Shown: piece after piece, positions 34,243-43,669 of the stretch
How positions within the stretch are numbered: position 1 is the stretch's first letter
Layout of the letters: each line of letters starts with the position of its first letter
Source of the DNA: Brevibacterium aurantiacum
GTDB taxonomy: Bacteria > Actinomycetota > Actinomycetes > Actinomycetales > Brevibacteriaceae
Reading direction: 5' to 3'
DNA: 64,000 nt
Assembly (NCBI RefSeq): GCF_007558825.1
Contig: NZ_VLTK01000004.1
Span: forward strand, 263,460 to 327,459
Made by a program: the position numbers and the translations under genes
The notes under the pieces: generated by a model
Seen by the model: the letters and a program-made list of their open reading frames with translations, nothing else
Database searches by the model: none
What the model was told of the DNA's origin: nothing

Positions 34243-35102
34243 GCCTCATCGACACCTTCGCCCGCACCCCAGGCACCGGCACGCCGCGTCGGCGCAGCCG
34301 CACCCGCACGAGCATCGGGCCCGCCACCATCATCGCCGGGCTGGTCCTGCTCATCGCCGTTCTGTGGGCACTCTTCCCGGGGCTGTTCACCCACCATGAT
34401 CCCAATGACGGCGGAACCACCCCGGCACTGCTGGCCCCGAGCCTCGACCATTGGTTCGGCACCGACCAGACCGGCCGCGATGCCTTCACCCGCGTCGTCT
34501 ACGGCGCATCTCAGTCCCTGCTGGCCGCGCTCGTGGCAGTGGGCGTCGGCCTTGTGGTGGGCACGGCGATCGGGCTCATCGCCGGCACCCGCCGCGGCTG
34601 GCTCGACGATGTGCTCATGCGCTTCATCGACGTGCTGCTCTCGATCCCCGCGATCCTGCTCAGCCTCTCGATCGTCATCGTCTTGGGCTTCGGCACCATC
34701 AACGCGGCCATCGCCGTCGGCGTCACGGCGATCGCCCAATTCGCACGCCTGTCGAGGTCAGAGGCGGTGCGGATCAACACAAGCGACTTCGTGGCAGCGG
34801 CCTATGGCTCGGGCGGCTCCTTCTTCTCCGTCCTCTTCCGCCATATCCTGCCCAACTCGATCTCGCCCGTCCTGTCCCTGGCCGTGCTGCAGATCGGATC
34901 CGCAATCCTCCAGATCTCGACCCTGGGCTTCCTGGGCTACGGCACTCCCCCGCCGACACCTGAATGGGGCCTCATCATCGCCGAGGGCCGCAACTTCGTG
35001 GCCACCGCCTGGTGGCTGACCGTCCTTCCCGGCTTCGTCGTCATGGCCATCGTCCTGGCCACCCATCAGATCGGCAACACCCTGCGAAAGGCGACATCAT
35101 GA
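34239..35102 (+). CDS. ABC transporter permease (DppC type)
   Basis: A 287-residue permease. The N-terminal helix (about 27-47) is followed by HWFGTDQTGRDAFTRVVYGASQSLL, the standard DppC entry motif. An EAA loop reads F-V-A-A-A-Y-G-S-G-G-S-F-F. The ending STLGFLGYGTPPPTPEWGLIIAEGRNF is diagnostic of the family. Start and stop overlap the flanking genes by 4 bp. Confidence 0.93.
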   Translation: MSLIDTFARTPGTGTPRRRSRTRTSIGPATIIAGLVLLIAVLWALFPGLFTHHDPNDGGTTPALLAPSLDHWFGTDQTGRDAFTRVVYGASQSLLAALVAVGVGLVVGTAIGLIAGTRRGWLDDVLMRFIDVLLSIPAILLSLSIVIVLGFGTINAAIAVGVTAIAQFARLSRSEAVRINTSDFVAAAYGSGGSFFSVLFRHILPNSISPVLSLAVLQIGSAILQISTLGFLGYGTPPPTPEWGLIIAEGRNFVATAWWLTVLPGFVVMAIVLATHQIGNTLRKATS

Positions 35103-36787
35103 CCGAGAGCGCACCGCTGCTGTCCGTCCAGGATCTCAGTGTCGCCTACTCCCGCCGAGGTGACTTCTCAGCACCAGCCGTCGACGGCGTCTCGTTCACC
35201 GTCGGTGCCGGGTCGATGACCGCGGTCGTCGGCGAATCCGGGTCCGGCAAGTCGACGACCGCGAACGCAGTCATCGGTCTGCTCCCGGAATCCGCGCAGA
35301 TCACGGGTGGGCACATCCGCTTAGACGAGGTCGATCTCGGTACGCTGGGCGCCAGCGCCTGGCGGGGAGTCCGCGGCAGTCAGATCGGCTATGTTCCCCA
35401 GGACCCCGGCAGTTCCCTCAACCCCCTGCAGACCATCGGAAAGTCCGTCGCTGAGGCGCTGCGAATCCACAAGCGTGCCGACCGGAAGTCCGCCCGCGCC
35501 CAAGTCATCGACCTGCTGGCCAAGGTCGGCATCGACCGTCCGCAGATGCGAGCCGACCAGTTCCCGCACGAGCTCTCCGGAGGCATGCGTCAGCGGGTGC
35601 TTATCGCATCGGCCATCGCACTGCGTCCGCGTCTGCTCATCGCCGATGAGCCGACCTCGGCGCTTGACGTGACCGTGCAGAAACAGGTCCTCGATCTCCT
35701 CGATGGGCTGCGAGCCGAGACCGGGATGGGCGTCCTATTCATCACTCACGACCTGGCTGTCGCCGGTGAACGCGCCGATGATGTCGTCGTCATGCAGTCT
35801 GGAAAGGTCGTCGAGGCCGGCCCGGCAGCTCGGATCTTCTCCCACCCTGCGACCGACTACACCGCCCGACTTCTCGCCGATGCTCCGGCACTGAAGACGA
35901 AGGCGCGCCACACCGCGGCCGTCGGGGACTCGCAGGCAGACTCGTCGTCGGCAGCCTTCGTCGCCGTCGAGGGACTGACTCAGGTCTATGCCCGCAATGA
36001 GGATCAGGTCATCGGCGTCGACGACGTCTCGTTGAGCGTTCAACACGGGACCACACACGGGATCGTGGGCGAATCCGGGTCCGGCAAGACCACGACAGGC
36101 AAGGCCTTGGCAGGGTTCCTCACCCCGCAGTCCGGGCGCATTCGCATCGGCGATTTCGACACCGCTGATTCTGCGAAGGGCAAAGCCGCGCGCGTCCGCC
36201 GTCGTGACTTCCGGCGCAGAGTCCAATTGGTGCATCAGAACCCGTATTCGGCGTTGGATCCGAAGCACTCGATCCGGCAGATTCTGACCGAGCCCCTGCG
36301 CAATTTCCGCATCGGGACCAGAACTTCGCGTCCCGGACTCGTCTCCGAGGCCCTTGACCGGGTGTCGCTGCCTACAGAATTCATCGACCGGCGGCCGCAG
36401 GAGCTCTCCGGCGGTCAGCTGCAGCGCGTGGCGATCGCCCGAGCGCTCATCGCCGGTCCGGAGCTCGTAGTCTTCGATGAAGCGGTCTCCGCCCTCGACG
36501 TCACCGTGCAGGCCCAGATCCTGGACCTCCTCGACGAGCTCCAGGTGGAGCTTGGTCTCACATATGTCTTCATCTCCCACGATCTTGCGGTCGTGCGTCA
36601 GATCGCTGATACGGTGTCGGTGATGTCGCAGGGACGCCTGATGGAGAACGGACTGACGGAGGACCTCTTCGCCCGCCCGCAGACTCACTACACACGCACC
36701 CTAATCGACGCGATCCCCCACCCCGTGATGCTCCACGGCGGCGAGGACGCGAAGAATCCGACACCGCTCGCAGCCGCAGAAAGATGA
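35099..36787 (+). CDS. Fused dual ATP-binding subunit of the ABC transporter (DppD-DppF type)
   Basis: A 562-residue protein with two complete nucleotide-binding domains. NBD1 has Walker A GESGSGKST, signature LSGGMRQR and Walker B LLIADEPTSALD. NBD2 has GESGSGKTT, LSGGQLQR and LVVFDEAVSALD, where E-A-V replaces the usual E-P-T/V. One polypeptide therefore supplies both ATPase sites of the importer. The start is ATG 35099, overlapping the permease stop. Confidence 0.93.
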   Translation: MTESAPLLSVQDLSVAYSRRGDFSAPAVDGVSFTVGAGSMTAVVGESGSGKSTTANAVIGLLPESAQITGGHIRLDEVDLGTLGASAWRGVRGSQIGYVPQDPGSSLNPLQTIGKSVAEALRIHKRADRKSARAQVIDLLAKVGIDRPQMRADQFPHELSGGMRQRVLIASAIALRPRLLIADEPTSALDVTVQKQVLDLLDGLRAETGMGVLFITHDLAVAGERADDVVVMQSGKVVEAGPAARIFSHPATDYTARLLADAPALKTKARHTAAVGDSQADSSSAAFVAVEGLTQVYARNEDQVIGVDDVSLSVQHGTTHGIVGESGSGKTTTGKALAGFLTPQSGRIRIGDFDTADSAKGKAARVRRRDFRRRVQLVHQNPYSALDPKHSIRQILTEPLRNFRIGTRTSRPGLVSEALDRVSLPTEFIDRRPQELSGGQLQRVAIARALIAGPELVVFDEAVSALDVTVQAQILDLLDELQVELGLTYVFISHDLAVVRQIADTVSVMSQGRLMENGLTEDLFARPQTHYTRTLIDAIPHPVMLHGGEDAKNPTPLAAAER

Positions 36788-36797
36788 GACCACCACG

Positions 36798-37841
36798 ATG
36801 ACGAACAGCTCCCCCGGACCCCGGCTCGGATTCTTCACCCGTCTGCTCGAGGACGCTCCAGCCGATCAGCGCTACCGGTTCGCACTCGAACAGATCCAGG
36901 CGGCCGAGACCCACGGATTCGATTCGGCCTGGGTCGCCCAGCACCACTTCTCCGCGGCCGAGGGTGGACTTCCCTCCCCGCTCGTGTTCCTCGCCCATGC
37001 TGCGGCGCAGACATCTCGGATTCGACTGGGCACGGCGATCATCACCCTGCCGATGGAGAACGGTGTGCGTGTGGCCGAAGACGTCGCGGTCACCGATGTG
37101 CTCTCCGGCGGGCGCCTTGAGATCGGACTCGGTTCGGGCGGAAACCCCAAGTCGTTCCCGGCCTTCGGCACCAGTTTCGATGTCCGGCGCGAAGTCTTCG
37201 CCGACAATCTCGCCGCGTTGAAGACTCTGCTGGCGGGGAAATCATTGGACACCGGACACACCCTCTACCCGCAGGCCTCCGGCCGGTCTGACGGTCGCAG
37301 ACTCTCGGAACGCGTGTGGCAGGCCACCTTCTCCTCCGGCGGTGCCGGAGCGGCCGGTGCCGCGGGTGATGGCCTCATGCTCTCTCGCACGCAGCCCCGT
37401 GCGCAGGACAATCCAGGGGCGCCCCTCGACGAGGTGCAGCTGCCGGTCATCGACACCTATCTGTCGAACCTGCCTGCGGGGATCGAGCCCCGCATCCTCG
37501 CCTCCCGCACGGCCGTCCTCGCCGAGGCCAAGGATCTGCCGGCGCTGCGTGCGCTGACGGAACCGGCACTGCGGTCCGAGGCAGACCGCCTCGTCGGCTA
37601 CGACACCTCGGGCCTGAGCCTCGAGGAGCTGTTCGTCGCCACGGATACCTTCCTGGGCACCCCCGAGCAGGTCATCGAACGCCTCGCGGCAGACCGTGTC
37701 CTCTCACAGGCCACCGACGTCAGCTTCCAGGTGCACTCGGTGCCCGCGACGAATGAGACCACCCTGCGATCCATCGAGCTGCTGGCCACCGAGGTGGCAC
37801 CGGCTCTGGGACTGACATTGACGACAGAACAGGCGGCCTGA
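36798..37841 (+). CDS. Luciferase-like FMN-dependent monooxygenase (KPN_01858-like)
   Basis: A 347-residue bacterial luciferase-family TIM barrel. It has GFFTRLLEDAPADQRYRFALEQIQAAETHGFDSAWVAQHHF with the His-Phe near the active site, RIRLGTAIITLPMENGVRVAEDVAVTDVLSGGRLEIGLGSGG, and a late FLGTPEQVIERLAAD. Its place after a family-5 ABC transporter and before a CMD/AhpD protein matches the TIGR04027 genomic context. It probably oxidises an imported small molecule using reduced flavin. It starts 10 bp after the ATPase stop. Confidence 0.88.
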   Translation: MTNSSPGPRLGFFTRLLEDAPADQRYRFALEQIQAAETHGFDSAWVAQHHFSAAEGGLPSPLVFLAHAAAQTSRIRLGTAIITLPMENGVRVAEDVAVTDVLSGGRLEIGLGSGGNPKSFPAFGTSFDVRREVFADNLAALKTLLAGKSLDTGHTLYPQASGRSDGRRLSERVWQATFSSGGAGAAGAAGDGLMLSRTQPRAQDNPGAPLDEVQLPVIDTYLSNLPAGIEPRILASRTAVLAEAKDLPALRALTEPALRSEADRLVGYDTSGLSLEELFVATDTFLGTPEQVIERLAADRVLSQATDVSFQVHSVPATNETTLRSIELLATEVAPALGLTLTTEQAA

Positions 37842-37842
37842 C

Positions 37843-39186
37843 ATGACCGACATCATCAACACCCTGGCGGGAATCGCCGCGCAGGATCCCCTCGATGCTC
37901 TCCGCGATCACCGTGCACAGGCCAAGGAGAATGCGCAGCTCAGCTTCGAAGCTCTCTTGGAACCTGCCGAGGCCGAGGGATTCTCCCAGCGAGATCGCTA
38001 CGCCGTCGCCGCCTTCACCGCCGGGCTGCTGGGGTCTCCTGCCGCCGAGGAGTTCTACCGCGACCTCCTTCGCGACGAGGATGAGGTCGCCTCCTGGGCG
38101 ATCGCCGAACTCCTCGACGAGGCTCTGCTCGAACTCGGCTCCCGGTCATCCGGGCACGGTCCCTACGGAATCTTCGAATCCGCTGCACTCGCTGACGAGA
38201 ACGTCGTCGGACCATGGTTGTCGGTGGAGAAGAAGTCCACCGAAGCGCTTGGTCCACAGCTGGCCGCCGGGCTCGAATTCGCTCATCTTCTGGTCCTGCA
38301 TCCGCGAGATTCTCGTCCCGAACATATGGCACTGCTCCTCGATGCCGGATGGGACGAGGATTCGATCGTCACTCTCGCGCAGCTTGTATCGTTCCTCAAC
38401 TTCCAGATCCGCATCAGCACCGGACTGACGGCACTGGTCCACGCCCCGGCCGCTGCTCTGGCCCCCGTCGCAGACGAGACACAGGAAACGGTCGACGATG
38501 ACGGCGGGACCACCTCGGCGAGGGAGCCGGCTGCCTCTTCGAAAGGCAGCGAAGCTCTGTCCCGGGTAGGCGATCGTGTCAGTTCCTACCCCGATCTCAA
38601 GCGGCCCTCATTGTTCCAGCAGTCCGGTTTGGGGTGGGTTCCCTGGATCGCGCCCGTCGCCGAGGCGGAGCTGAGCGATGTCCAGCGCGAGGCTCTGATC
38701 GAGGCGGGGCGGGCGAAGAACCCCTACTTCCGTTTGCTGGCCAGGGATCCTGCGGCTCTACGAGCCCGGACGCTGACCGATCTCGACATCTTCTTCAACA
38801 CCACCGACGGAATCGGCCGGGCCGAACGCGAGCTTGCCGCGACCGTGGCCTCACGTCTCAACGGGTGCCTGTTCTGCGCCTCGATCCACTCGGATCGGGC
38901 CACGGAGGAATCCGGGCGCCGCGACCTGGTGCAGTCGCTGCTGGATACTGGCATTCACACACCGTCGAACCTCGGCGACCCGGTCTGGGACGCTGTCGTC
39001 GAGGCCTCCGCGGCGCTCACACTCACGCCCCAGGCGTTCGGCCCGGCGCATGTGGATGCACTGCGCGAGGCCGGTCTCAAGGACGGGGACATCGTCGACG
39101 TCCTCAACTGCGCGGCCTTCTTCAACTGGGCTAACCGGCTCATGCTCTCCCTGGGAGAGCCGGAGGTGCTGGCGCCCGGAAAGTGA
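37843..39186 (+). CDS. Fused CMD (Avi_7170-like) and alkylhydroperoxidase (Avi_7169-like) protein
   Basis: A 447-residue protein made of two CMD/AhpD-fold halves. The N-terminal half (about 1-200; DIINTLAGIAAQDPLDALR) resembles the CMD Avi_7170 family and has no CxxC. The C-terminal half (about 240-445) has the AhpD redox site NGCLFCASIHSDRA (CxxC plus downstream His). In the described clusters these are separate adjacent genes; here they are one chain joined by an acidic/Ser-rich linker (about 205-240). It probably protects the flavin monooxygenase pathway from peroxide (inference). Confidence 0.85.
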   Translation: MTDIINTLAGIAAQDPLDALRDHRAQAKENAQLSFEALLEPAEAEGFSQRDRYAVAAFTAGLLGSPAAEEFYRDLLRDEDEVASWAIAELLDEALLELGSRSSGHGPYGIFESAALADENVVGPWLSVEKKSTEALGPQLAAGLEFAHLLVLHPRDSRPEHMALLLDAGWDEDSIVTLAQLVSFLNFQIRISTGLTALVHAPAAALAPVADETQETVDDDGGTTSAREPAASSKGSEALSRVGDRVSSYPDLKRPSLFQQSGLGWVPWIAPVAEAELSDVQREALIEAGRAKNPYFRLLARDPAALRARTLTDLDIFFNTTDGIGRAERELAATVASRLNGCLFCASIHSDRATEESGRRDLVQSLLDTGIHTPSNLGDPVWDAVVEASAALTLTPQAFGPAHVDALREAGLKDGDIVDVLNCAAFFNWANRLMLSLGEPEVLAPGK

Positions 39187-39192
39187 CCCGGC

Positions 39193-39810
39193 TCAACAGT
39201 CGCGGCCAGCCTTCACCACGACGTCGTCGATGGTGATTGCGCGGCCTCCAGGTCCGACCATCGTCCGCTGTGACTCTTCGGCGGTGACGACGGTCCAGAC
39301 TGCTGGATCGAGACGATCCGTGATGGAGGCGGCGGTGGCTGAGGCTTCTGCAGGTGGATGAGATTCGCTATGGCCGCGGTGCAGGTGGCCGACGATGAGC
39401 AGGGTTCCGCCGGGTGCCACCCAGGAGGCGATGCGGTCGTAGAAGTCCAGCTGCCCCATCGCAGGATGCGCATAGTGGGTGGTGACCAGATCGTACTGCG
39501 TCTCCGGCACCCAGACGGACAGGTCAGCCCGGACCCATGCGATTCGCCCGGCCATCCCGGCAGCGGCCGCACGATCCTCGGCATAATTGAGCGCAGTGTC
39601 GGCGACGTCGGCGCCGGTGACATCCCATCCCCTGTCCGCCAGCCAGATGGCTTCTGCTCCGGCACCGCAACCGGCATCGAGGGCAGTCCCGGGTTCGAGC
39701 TCACCGATCTCGTGGACCAGGTGGGGGTTCGGATCGTCTGAACTCATCATGGGAGCTCGTTCGCCGTCCCAGATGTCATCCCAGTAGTTCTTATCGAATG
39801 AGTGAGTCAT
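39193..39810 (-). CDS. Class I SAM-dependent methyltransferase
   Basis: A 205-residue methyltransferase. It opens with SFDKNYWDDIWDGE, then shows motif I (ALDAGCGAGAEAIWLADRGWDVTGADVA, about 40-67) and motif IV/V (YDLVTTHYAHP). Proteins of this size next to thioredoxin-reductase-like genes are often annotated as tellurite/thiopurine-type methyltransferases; the substrate is unproven. ATG 39810 overlaps the upstream stop (TGATG). Its stop lies 6 bp from the convergent CMD/AhpD stop. Confidence 0.9.
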   Translation of the reverse strand: MTHSFDKNYWDDIWDGERAPMMSSDDPNPHLVHEIGELEPGTALDAGCGAGAEAIWLADRGWDVTGADVADTALNYAEDRAAAAGMAGRIAWVRADLSVWVPETQYDLVTTHYAHPAMGQLDFYDRIASWVAPGGTLLIVGHLHRGHSESHPPAEASATAASITDRLDPAVWTVVTAEESQRTMVGPGGRAITIDDVVVKAGRDC

Positions 39811-40793
39811 CAGCTTGCCCTCCCGGCCCGCTCGTCGTTCAGCTCTGCCACTGCACGGTCGAGGTCCTTGAAGATGAGATCGGTGTTGATGTGCTGGGCG
39901 GCGAGCGCTCCGGCTGCCGCCGCACCGCTGACCTGTGCTCCGATGTCCGTGGCGTTGCCGGCGACCCAGACACCCGGGACTGAGGTCAGTCCGAAGGATT
40001 CGGTGTCGATGAAAGCTCCTGCTGGATGTGCCGTGGGTTCGAGACCGATGCCCGCGAACAGTTCGCTGCGCGCGACCATCGGTGTGGCCACAACCACCGC
40101 GTCCACAGCAACGACCTGCCCATCGTCCAGGCGTACACCGGTGAGTGTATCGTCGATGATTTCGAGGCCCTCGATGCCGCCTTCGATCACTGGGATGTCG
40201 AGTGCCTGCAGCTTGATCTGCTCCTCCTCGCTCAGCTCGTGGTCTCCGGCGAAGAGCATCACCTGGTCGCTCCACTGGCGGAACAGGAATGCCTTGTGGA
40301 CGGCCATCGGGGTGGTGACGAGGACTGCGATGCGGCCATCCCGAACCTCCCACCCATGGCAGTACGGGCAATGGAGCACGCCATGGCCCCACTGCTCGCG
40401 GACACCGGGGATCTCGGGCAGCTCGTCGACCAAGCCGGTCGCAATGAGCAGGCGCCTGCCTTCGACGGCGCTCCCATCGCGCAGGGTGAGCGTGAAACCG
40501 TCTTCAGCACCGCTGACTGCGACGACTTCATCGTCGATGATCTCCCCTCCGTAGCTGAGCACCTCTTCTCGTCCTCTCGTCAGCAGCTCCTGAGGACTGA
40601 TGCCTTCGTGGCCCAGCAGGCCGTGCACTCCATCCGCGGGAGCGTTGCGAGGTTGACCCGCGTCGATCACGGTCACGCTCCTGCGTGCGCGGGCCGATGT
40701 CAATGCCGCACTGAGGCCAGCTGCTCCCGCTCCCACGATCACGACGTCTCGGATTGCGCTCTTATTCCCTGCCGCGCTCATATTCCCTGCCAT
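39810..40793 (-). CDS. Thioredoxin-reductase-like NAD(P)/FAD oxidoreductase
   Basis: A 327-residue flavoprotein. It has the FAD motif VVIVGAGAAGLSAALTSARA (about 17-36), a CxxC in HCPYCHGWEV (about 145-150), a second dinucleotide region near residue 160, and the C-terminal GVWVAGNATDI FAD motif. The redox pair is CPYC rather than CATC of true thioredoxin reductase, which fits the ferredoxin/bacillithiol-like branch. It forms an operon with the methyltransferase and is divergent from an XRE-cupin regulator that probably controls it. Confidence 0.9.
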   Translation of the reverse strand: MAGNMSAAGNKSAIRDVVIVGAGAAGLSAALTSARARRSVTVIDAGQPRNAPADGVHGLLGHEGISPQELLTRGREEVLSYGGEIIDDEVVAVSGAEDGFTLTLRDGSAVEGRRLLIATGLVDELPEIPGVREQWGHGVLHCPYCHGWEVRDGRIAVLVTTPMAVHKAFLFRQWSDQVMLFAGDHELSEEEQIKLQALDIPVIEGGIEGLEIIDDTLTGVRLDDGQVVAVDAVVVATPMVARSELFAGIGLEPTAHPAGAFIDTESFGLTSVPGVWVAGNATDIGAQVSGAAAAGALAAQHINTDLIFKDLDRAVAELNDERAGRAS

Positions 40794-40882
40794 GTCTCTC
40801 GTCCTCCCAAGAAATCAGGAACTGCCTCTGCGACGTTCCACTACCTCGATGGTGACAAGCATTACTCGCCATTGCAAATGCG

Positions 40883-40898
40883 TTTGCCGAATGGCAAA
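40883..40898. promoter_or_regulatory. Inverted repeat in the divergent regulator/oxidoreductase promoter
   Basis: TTTGCC-GAAT-GGCAAA, just before the regulator start, with further TTGCAAA and TTTGC half-sites at 40872-40886. It is a likely operator for the adjacent XRE-cupin protein (inference). The segment is visibly more AT-rich than its surroundings. Confidence 0.5.
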
Positions 40899-40907
40899 AT
40901 TGTGAGC

Positions 40908-41525
40908 ATGGATGAACTCATGGACCGCACCCTCGATGCTGTCGGACCACGCTTGAAGCAGCTGCGACAGCGCCGCGGCATCACTCTGACCGATCTTTCC
41001 GAAGAGACCGGCATCTCGATCAGCACACTGTCCCGGCTCGAGGCTGGTCACCGCCGCCCCAGCCTCGAACAGCTTCTGCCCCTGGCGCGCGCATTCGGTG
41101 CCACTCTCGACGAGCTCGTCGATGCTCCCCCGACCGGGGATCCGCGCATCAATCTGCGTCCGATCCCCAGTGGTGACGGTCGGACCATCCTGCCCCTGAC
41201 TCGTCGGGCCGGGGGCATCCAGGCCTACAAATTCATCCTTCCCGCCGGGGACGACGAGGCAGTGCCCGAGCTGCGCACCCATGACGGCTATGACTGGGCG
41301 TTCGTCCTCAACGGCAGACTCCGACTCGTCCTGGGCGAACACGACCTCATCCTCGAACCGGGCGAGGCCGCCGAGTTCGACACTCGCACTCCGCACTGGT
41401 TCGGCGCCACCAGCTCAGGACCGGTCGAATTCCTCAGCCTCGTCGGCAAGCAGGGAGAACGAGCCCACATCCGAGCGGCACCGAAGCGCCACCTCGGCGC
41501 AGAGCAGAAGCGCCAGGCGAACTGA
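40908..41525 (+). CDS. XRE-family regulator with C-terminal cupin domain
   Basis: A 205-residue regulator. The N-terminal helix-turn-helix (about 12-70; LKQLRQRRGITLTDLSEETGISISTLSRLEAGHRRPSLEQLLPLA) is joined to a cupin sensor domain (about 105-185) with the HDGYDWAFVLNGRLRLVLGEHDLILEPGEAAEFDTRTPHWF pattern. It probably senses a small ligand and controls the divergent oxidoreductase-methyltransferase operon. GTG 40902 is an alternative start two codons earlier. Confidence 0.9.
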   Translation: MDELMDRTLDAVGPRLKQLRQRRGITLTDLSEETGISISTLSRLEAGHRRPSLEQLLPLARAFGATLDELVDAPPTGDPRINLRPIPSGDGRTILPLTRRAGGIQAYKFILPAGDDEAVPELRTHDGYDWAFVLNGRLRLVLGEHDLILEPGEAAEFDTRTPHWFGATSSGPVEFLSLVGKQGERAHIRAAPKRHLGAEQKRQAN

Positions 41526-41531
41526 CTGGCG

Positions 41532-41951
41532 TCAGCCGACGTCCATGAGCGTCGACCGGATGATGAAGCGATTGCCCGTCGGTGACTCGACGCTGAAGCC
41601 GCTTCCCCGTCCGGGCACCACATCGACCGTCAGATGTGTGTGCTTCCAGTATTCGAACTGCTCGACCGACATCCAGAAGTCGATGCCGGACTTCTCGCTG
41701 TCGTCGATGGGCAGTTCGAAGTGTCCGAGCAGGACGTCCGCATCGGAGGTGAGGAAGTCGCCTTCCGGGAAGCACATCGGCGAGGACCCGTCGCAGCAGC
41801 CACCCGACTGGTGGAACATCAGTTGACCGTGTTTGGCGACCAGTTCGCCGAGGAGGTCGACGGCGGCCTGTGTCATGGCAACCCGGGATTTCTCCTCCCC
41901 GCCGATGGTGGGGGTGGATTCCAGTGCTGCTGTCTGTGTCGATTCACTCAT
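41532..41951 (-). CDS. DUF779 protein, partner of aldehyde dehydrogenase
   Basis: A 139-residue protein of the DUF779 family. It has LVAKHGQLMFHQSGGCCDGSSPMCFPEGDFLTSDADVLLG with its paired cysteines and a late GRGSGFSVESPTGNRFI. Genes of this family nearly always accompany an ExaC/AldB-type aldehyde dehydrogenase. Here it overlaps that gene by one base (TGATG). The biochemical role is unknown; the cysteines suggest metal or redox chemistry. Confidence 0.92.
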   Translation of the reverse strand: MSESTQTAALESTPTIGGEEKSRVAMTQAAVDLLGELVAKHGQLMFHQSGGCCDGSSPMCFPEGDFLTSDADVLLGHFELPIDDSEKSGIDFWMSVEQFEYWKHTHLTVDVVPGRGSGFSVESPTGNRFIIRSTLMDVG

Positions 41952-43474
41952 CAGAAAAATCCTTGTGCGTTCTCCGAGTAGCTGACCAGCAGGTTCTTCG
42001 TCTGCTGGTAGTGGTCGAGCATCATCAGGTGGTTCTCTCGGCCGATTCCCGATGATTTGTATCCGCCGAACGCGGCATGGGCCGGATAGGCGTGATAGTT
42101 GTTCACCCAGACACGGCCGGCCTGGATGTCACGGCCAGCACGGTAGGCGATGTTGCCGGTGCGGGCCCAGACGCCGGCCCCCAGACCGTAGAGCGTGTCG
42201 TTGGCGGTGGTGATGGCGTCGTCGTAGTCCTTGAACGAGGTCAGTGCTACGACAGGACCGAAGATCTCCTCCTGGAAGATCCGCATATTGTTCGAGCCCT
42301 TGAAGATGGTGGGCTGGACGTAGAAACCGCCTGAGAGATCTCCTTCGAGTTCGGCCTTGTCACCGCCGATGAGCACCTCGGCACCTTCGTCCTTGCCGAT
42401 CTGCAGGTAGGACATGATCTTCTCGTACTGATCATTCGAGGCCTGCGCGCCGACCTGGGTATCGGTGTCGAGCGGATTGCCCTGCTTGATCGCACGCACA
42501 CGCTCGACACCGGCTGCGACGAAGTCATCGAAGATCGACTCCTGGACGAGAGCGCGAGACGGGCAGGTACAGACTTCACCCTGATTGAGTGCGAACATCG
42601 CGAAGCCTTCGAGCGCCTTGTCGCGGTAGCTGTCGTCGGCGGCGAGGACGTCTTCGAAGAAGATGTTCGGTGACTTGCCGCCGAGCTCCAGGGTGACCGG
42701 GATGATGTTCTGCGAGGCGTACTGCATGATCAGACGACCGGTCGTCGTCTCACCGGTGAACGCGATCTTCTTGATCCGCTTGTTCGAGGCCAGGGGTTTG
42801 CCTGCCTCGACGCCGAAGCCGTTGACGATGTTGAGGACACCGGGTGGCAGCAGATCGCCGACGAGTTCAGCCAGGATGAGGATCGAGGCCGGAGTCTGCT
42901 CGGCGGGCTTGAGGACGACGCAGTTGCCTGCGGCGAGCGCCGGTGCCAGCTTCCACGTGGCCATGAGGATGGGGAAGTTCCACGGGATGATCTGTCCGAC
43001 GACGCCGAGCGGTTCGTGGAAGTGATAGGCCACGGTGTCGTCGTCGATCTGCGACAGGCCACCTTCTTGGGCCCGGATCGCTGCGGCGAAATAGCGGAAG
43101 TGGTCGATGGCCAGTGGGATGTCGGCGGCCAGTGGTTCGCGGATGCCCTTGCCGTTGTCCCAGGTCTCGGCGACCGCGAGCATCTCAAGATTCTCTTCCA
43201 TGCGATCAGCGATCTTGAGGAGGATGTTCGAGCGCTCGGTGACCGAGGTCTTCCCCCAAGCCGGTGCTGCTGCCCAGGCCGCATCGAGGGCGGTTTCGAT
43301 ATCGTCGGCGGTGGAACTGGGGATCTCTGTGAATGCCTGTCCGGTGACGGGAGTGATGTTGTCGAAGTAGTCGCCGTTCTTCGGCGGCACCCACTCGCCT
43401 CCGATGTAGTTCTCGTAGCGCGACTTGAACGTGACGAGCGAACCTTCGGTACCGGGTGCTGAGTAGACTGCCAT
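41951..43474 (-). CDS. Aldehyde dehydrogenase (ExaC/AldB type)
   Basis: A 507-residue NAD(P)-dependent aldehyde dehydrogenase. It shows [36 protein letters not shown], the general-base motif LELGGKSP, and the catalytic Cys in [11 protein letters not shown]. It ends in the family-typical [26 protein letters not shown]. Such enzymes oxidise acetaldehyde or other short aldehydes to acids. AAGGAG lies 4 bases before ATG 43474. A tandem 21-bp repeat 137-178 bp upstream may bind its regulator. Confidence 0.95.
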   Translation of the reverse strand: MAVYSAPGTEGSLVTFKSRYENYIGGEWVPPKNGDYFDNITPVTGQAFTEIPSSTADDIETALDAAWAAAPAWGKTSVTERSNILLKIADRMEENLEMLAVAETWDNGKGIREPLAADIPLAIDHFRYFAAAIRAQEGGLSQIDDDTVAYHFHEPLGVVGQIIPWNFPILMATWKLAPALAAGNCVVLKPAEQTPASILILAELVGDLLPPGVLNIVNGFGVEAGKPLASNKRIKKIAFTGETTTGRLIMQYASQNIIPVTLELGGKSPNIFFEDVLAADDSYRDKALEGFAMFALNQGEVCTCPSRALVQESIFDDFVAAGVERVRAIKQGNPLDTDTQVGAQASNDQYEKIMSYLQIGKDEGAEVLIGGDKAELEGDLSGGFYVQPTIFKGSNNMRIFQEEIFGPVVALTSFKDYDDAITTANDTLYGLGAGVWARTGNIAYRAGRDIQAGRVWVNNYHAYPAHAAFGGYKSSGIGRENHLMMLDHYQQTKNLLVSYSENAQGFF

Positions 43475-43610
43475 GACACTCCTTCGTGTGAGTCCATCCG
43501 CTCGCATCGCACGCATTGTTTCGCGTGCAGGGCATGGTCGTGGTCGACTGCGCGGAGCGGACGAGTCCGTGTCCTCTCACCATAGGGCGGAGAGAGTGTA
43601 CGAACAATAG

Positions 43611-43652
43611 CCTGCACGATTTCGAGGTGAACCTGCACGATTTCGAGGTGAA
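43611..43652. repeat. Perfect 21-bp tandem direct repeat
   Basis: Two adjacent identical copies (43611-43631 and 43632-43652). Each starts CCTGCACGATTT and ends CGAGGTGAA. The period of 21 bp is two helical turns, so two proteins could bind the same DNA face. It lies in the region between the aldehyde dehydrogenase (-) and the kinase-like operon (+). Confidence 0.9.
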
Positions 43653-43669
43653 GTTGAGAGAATGACTCC

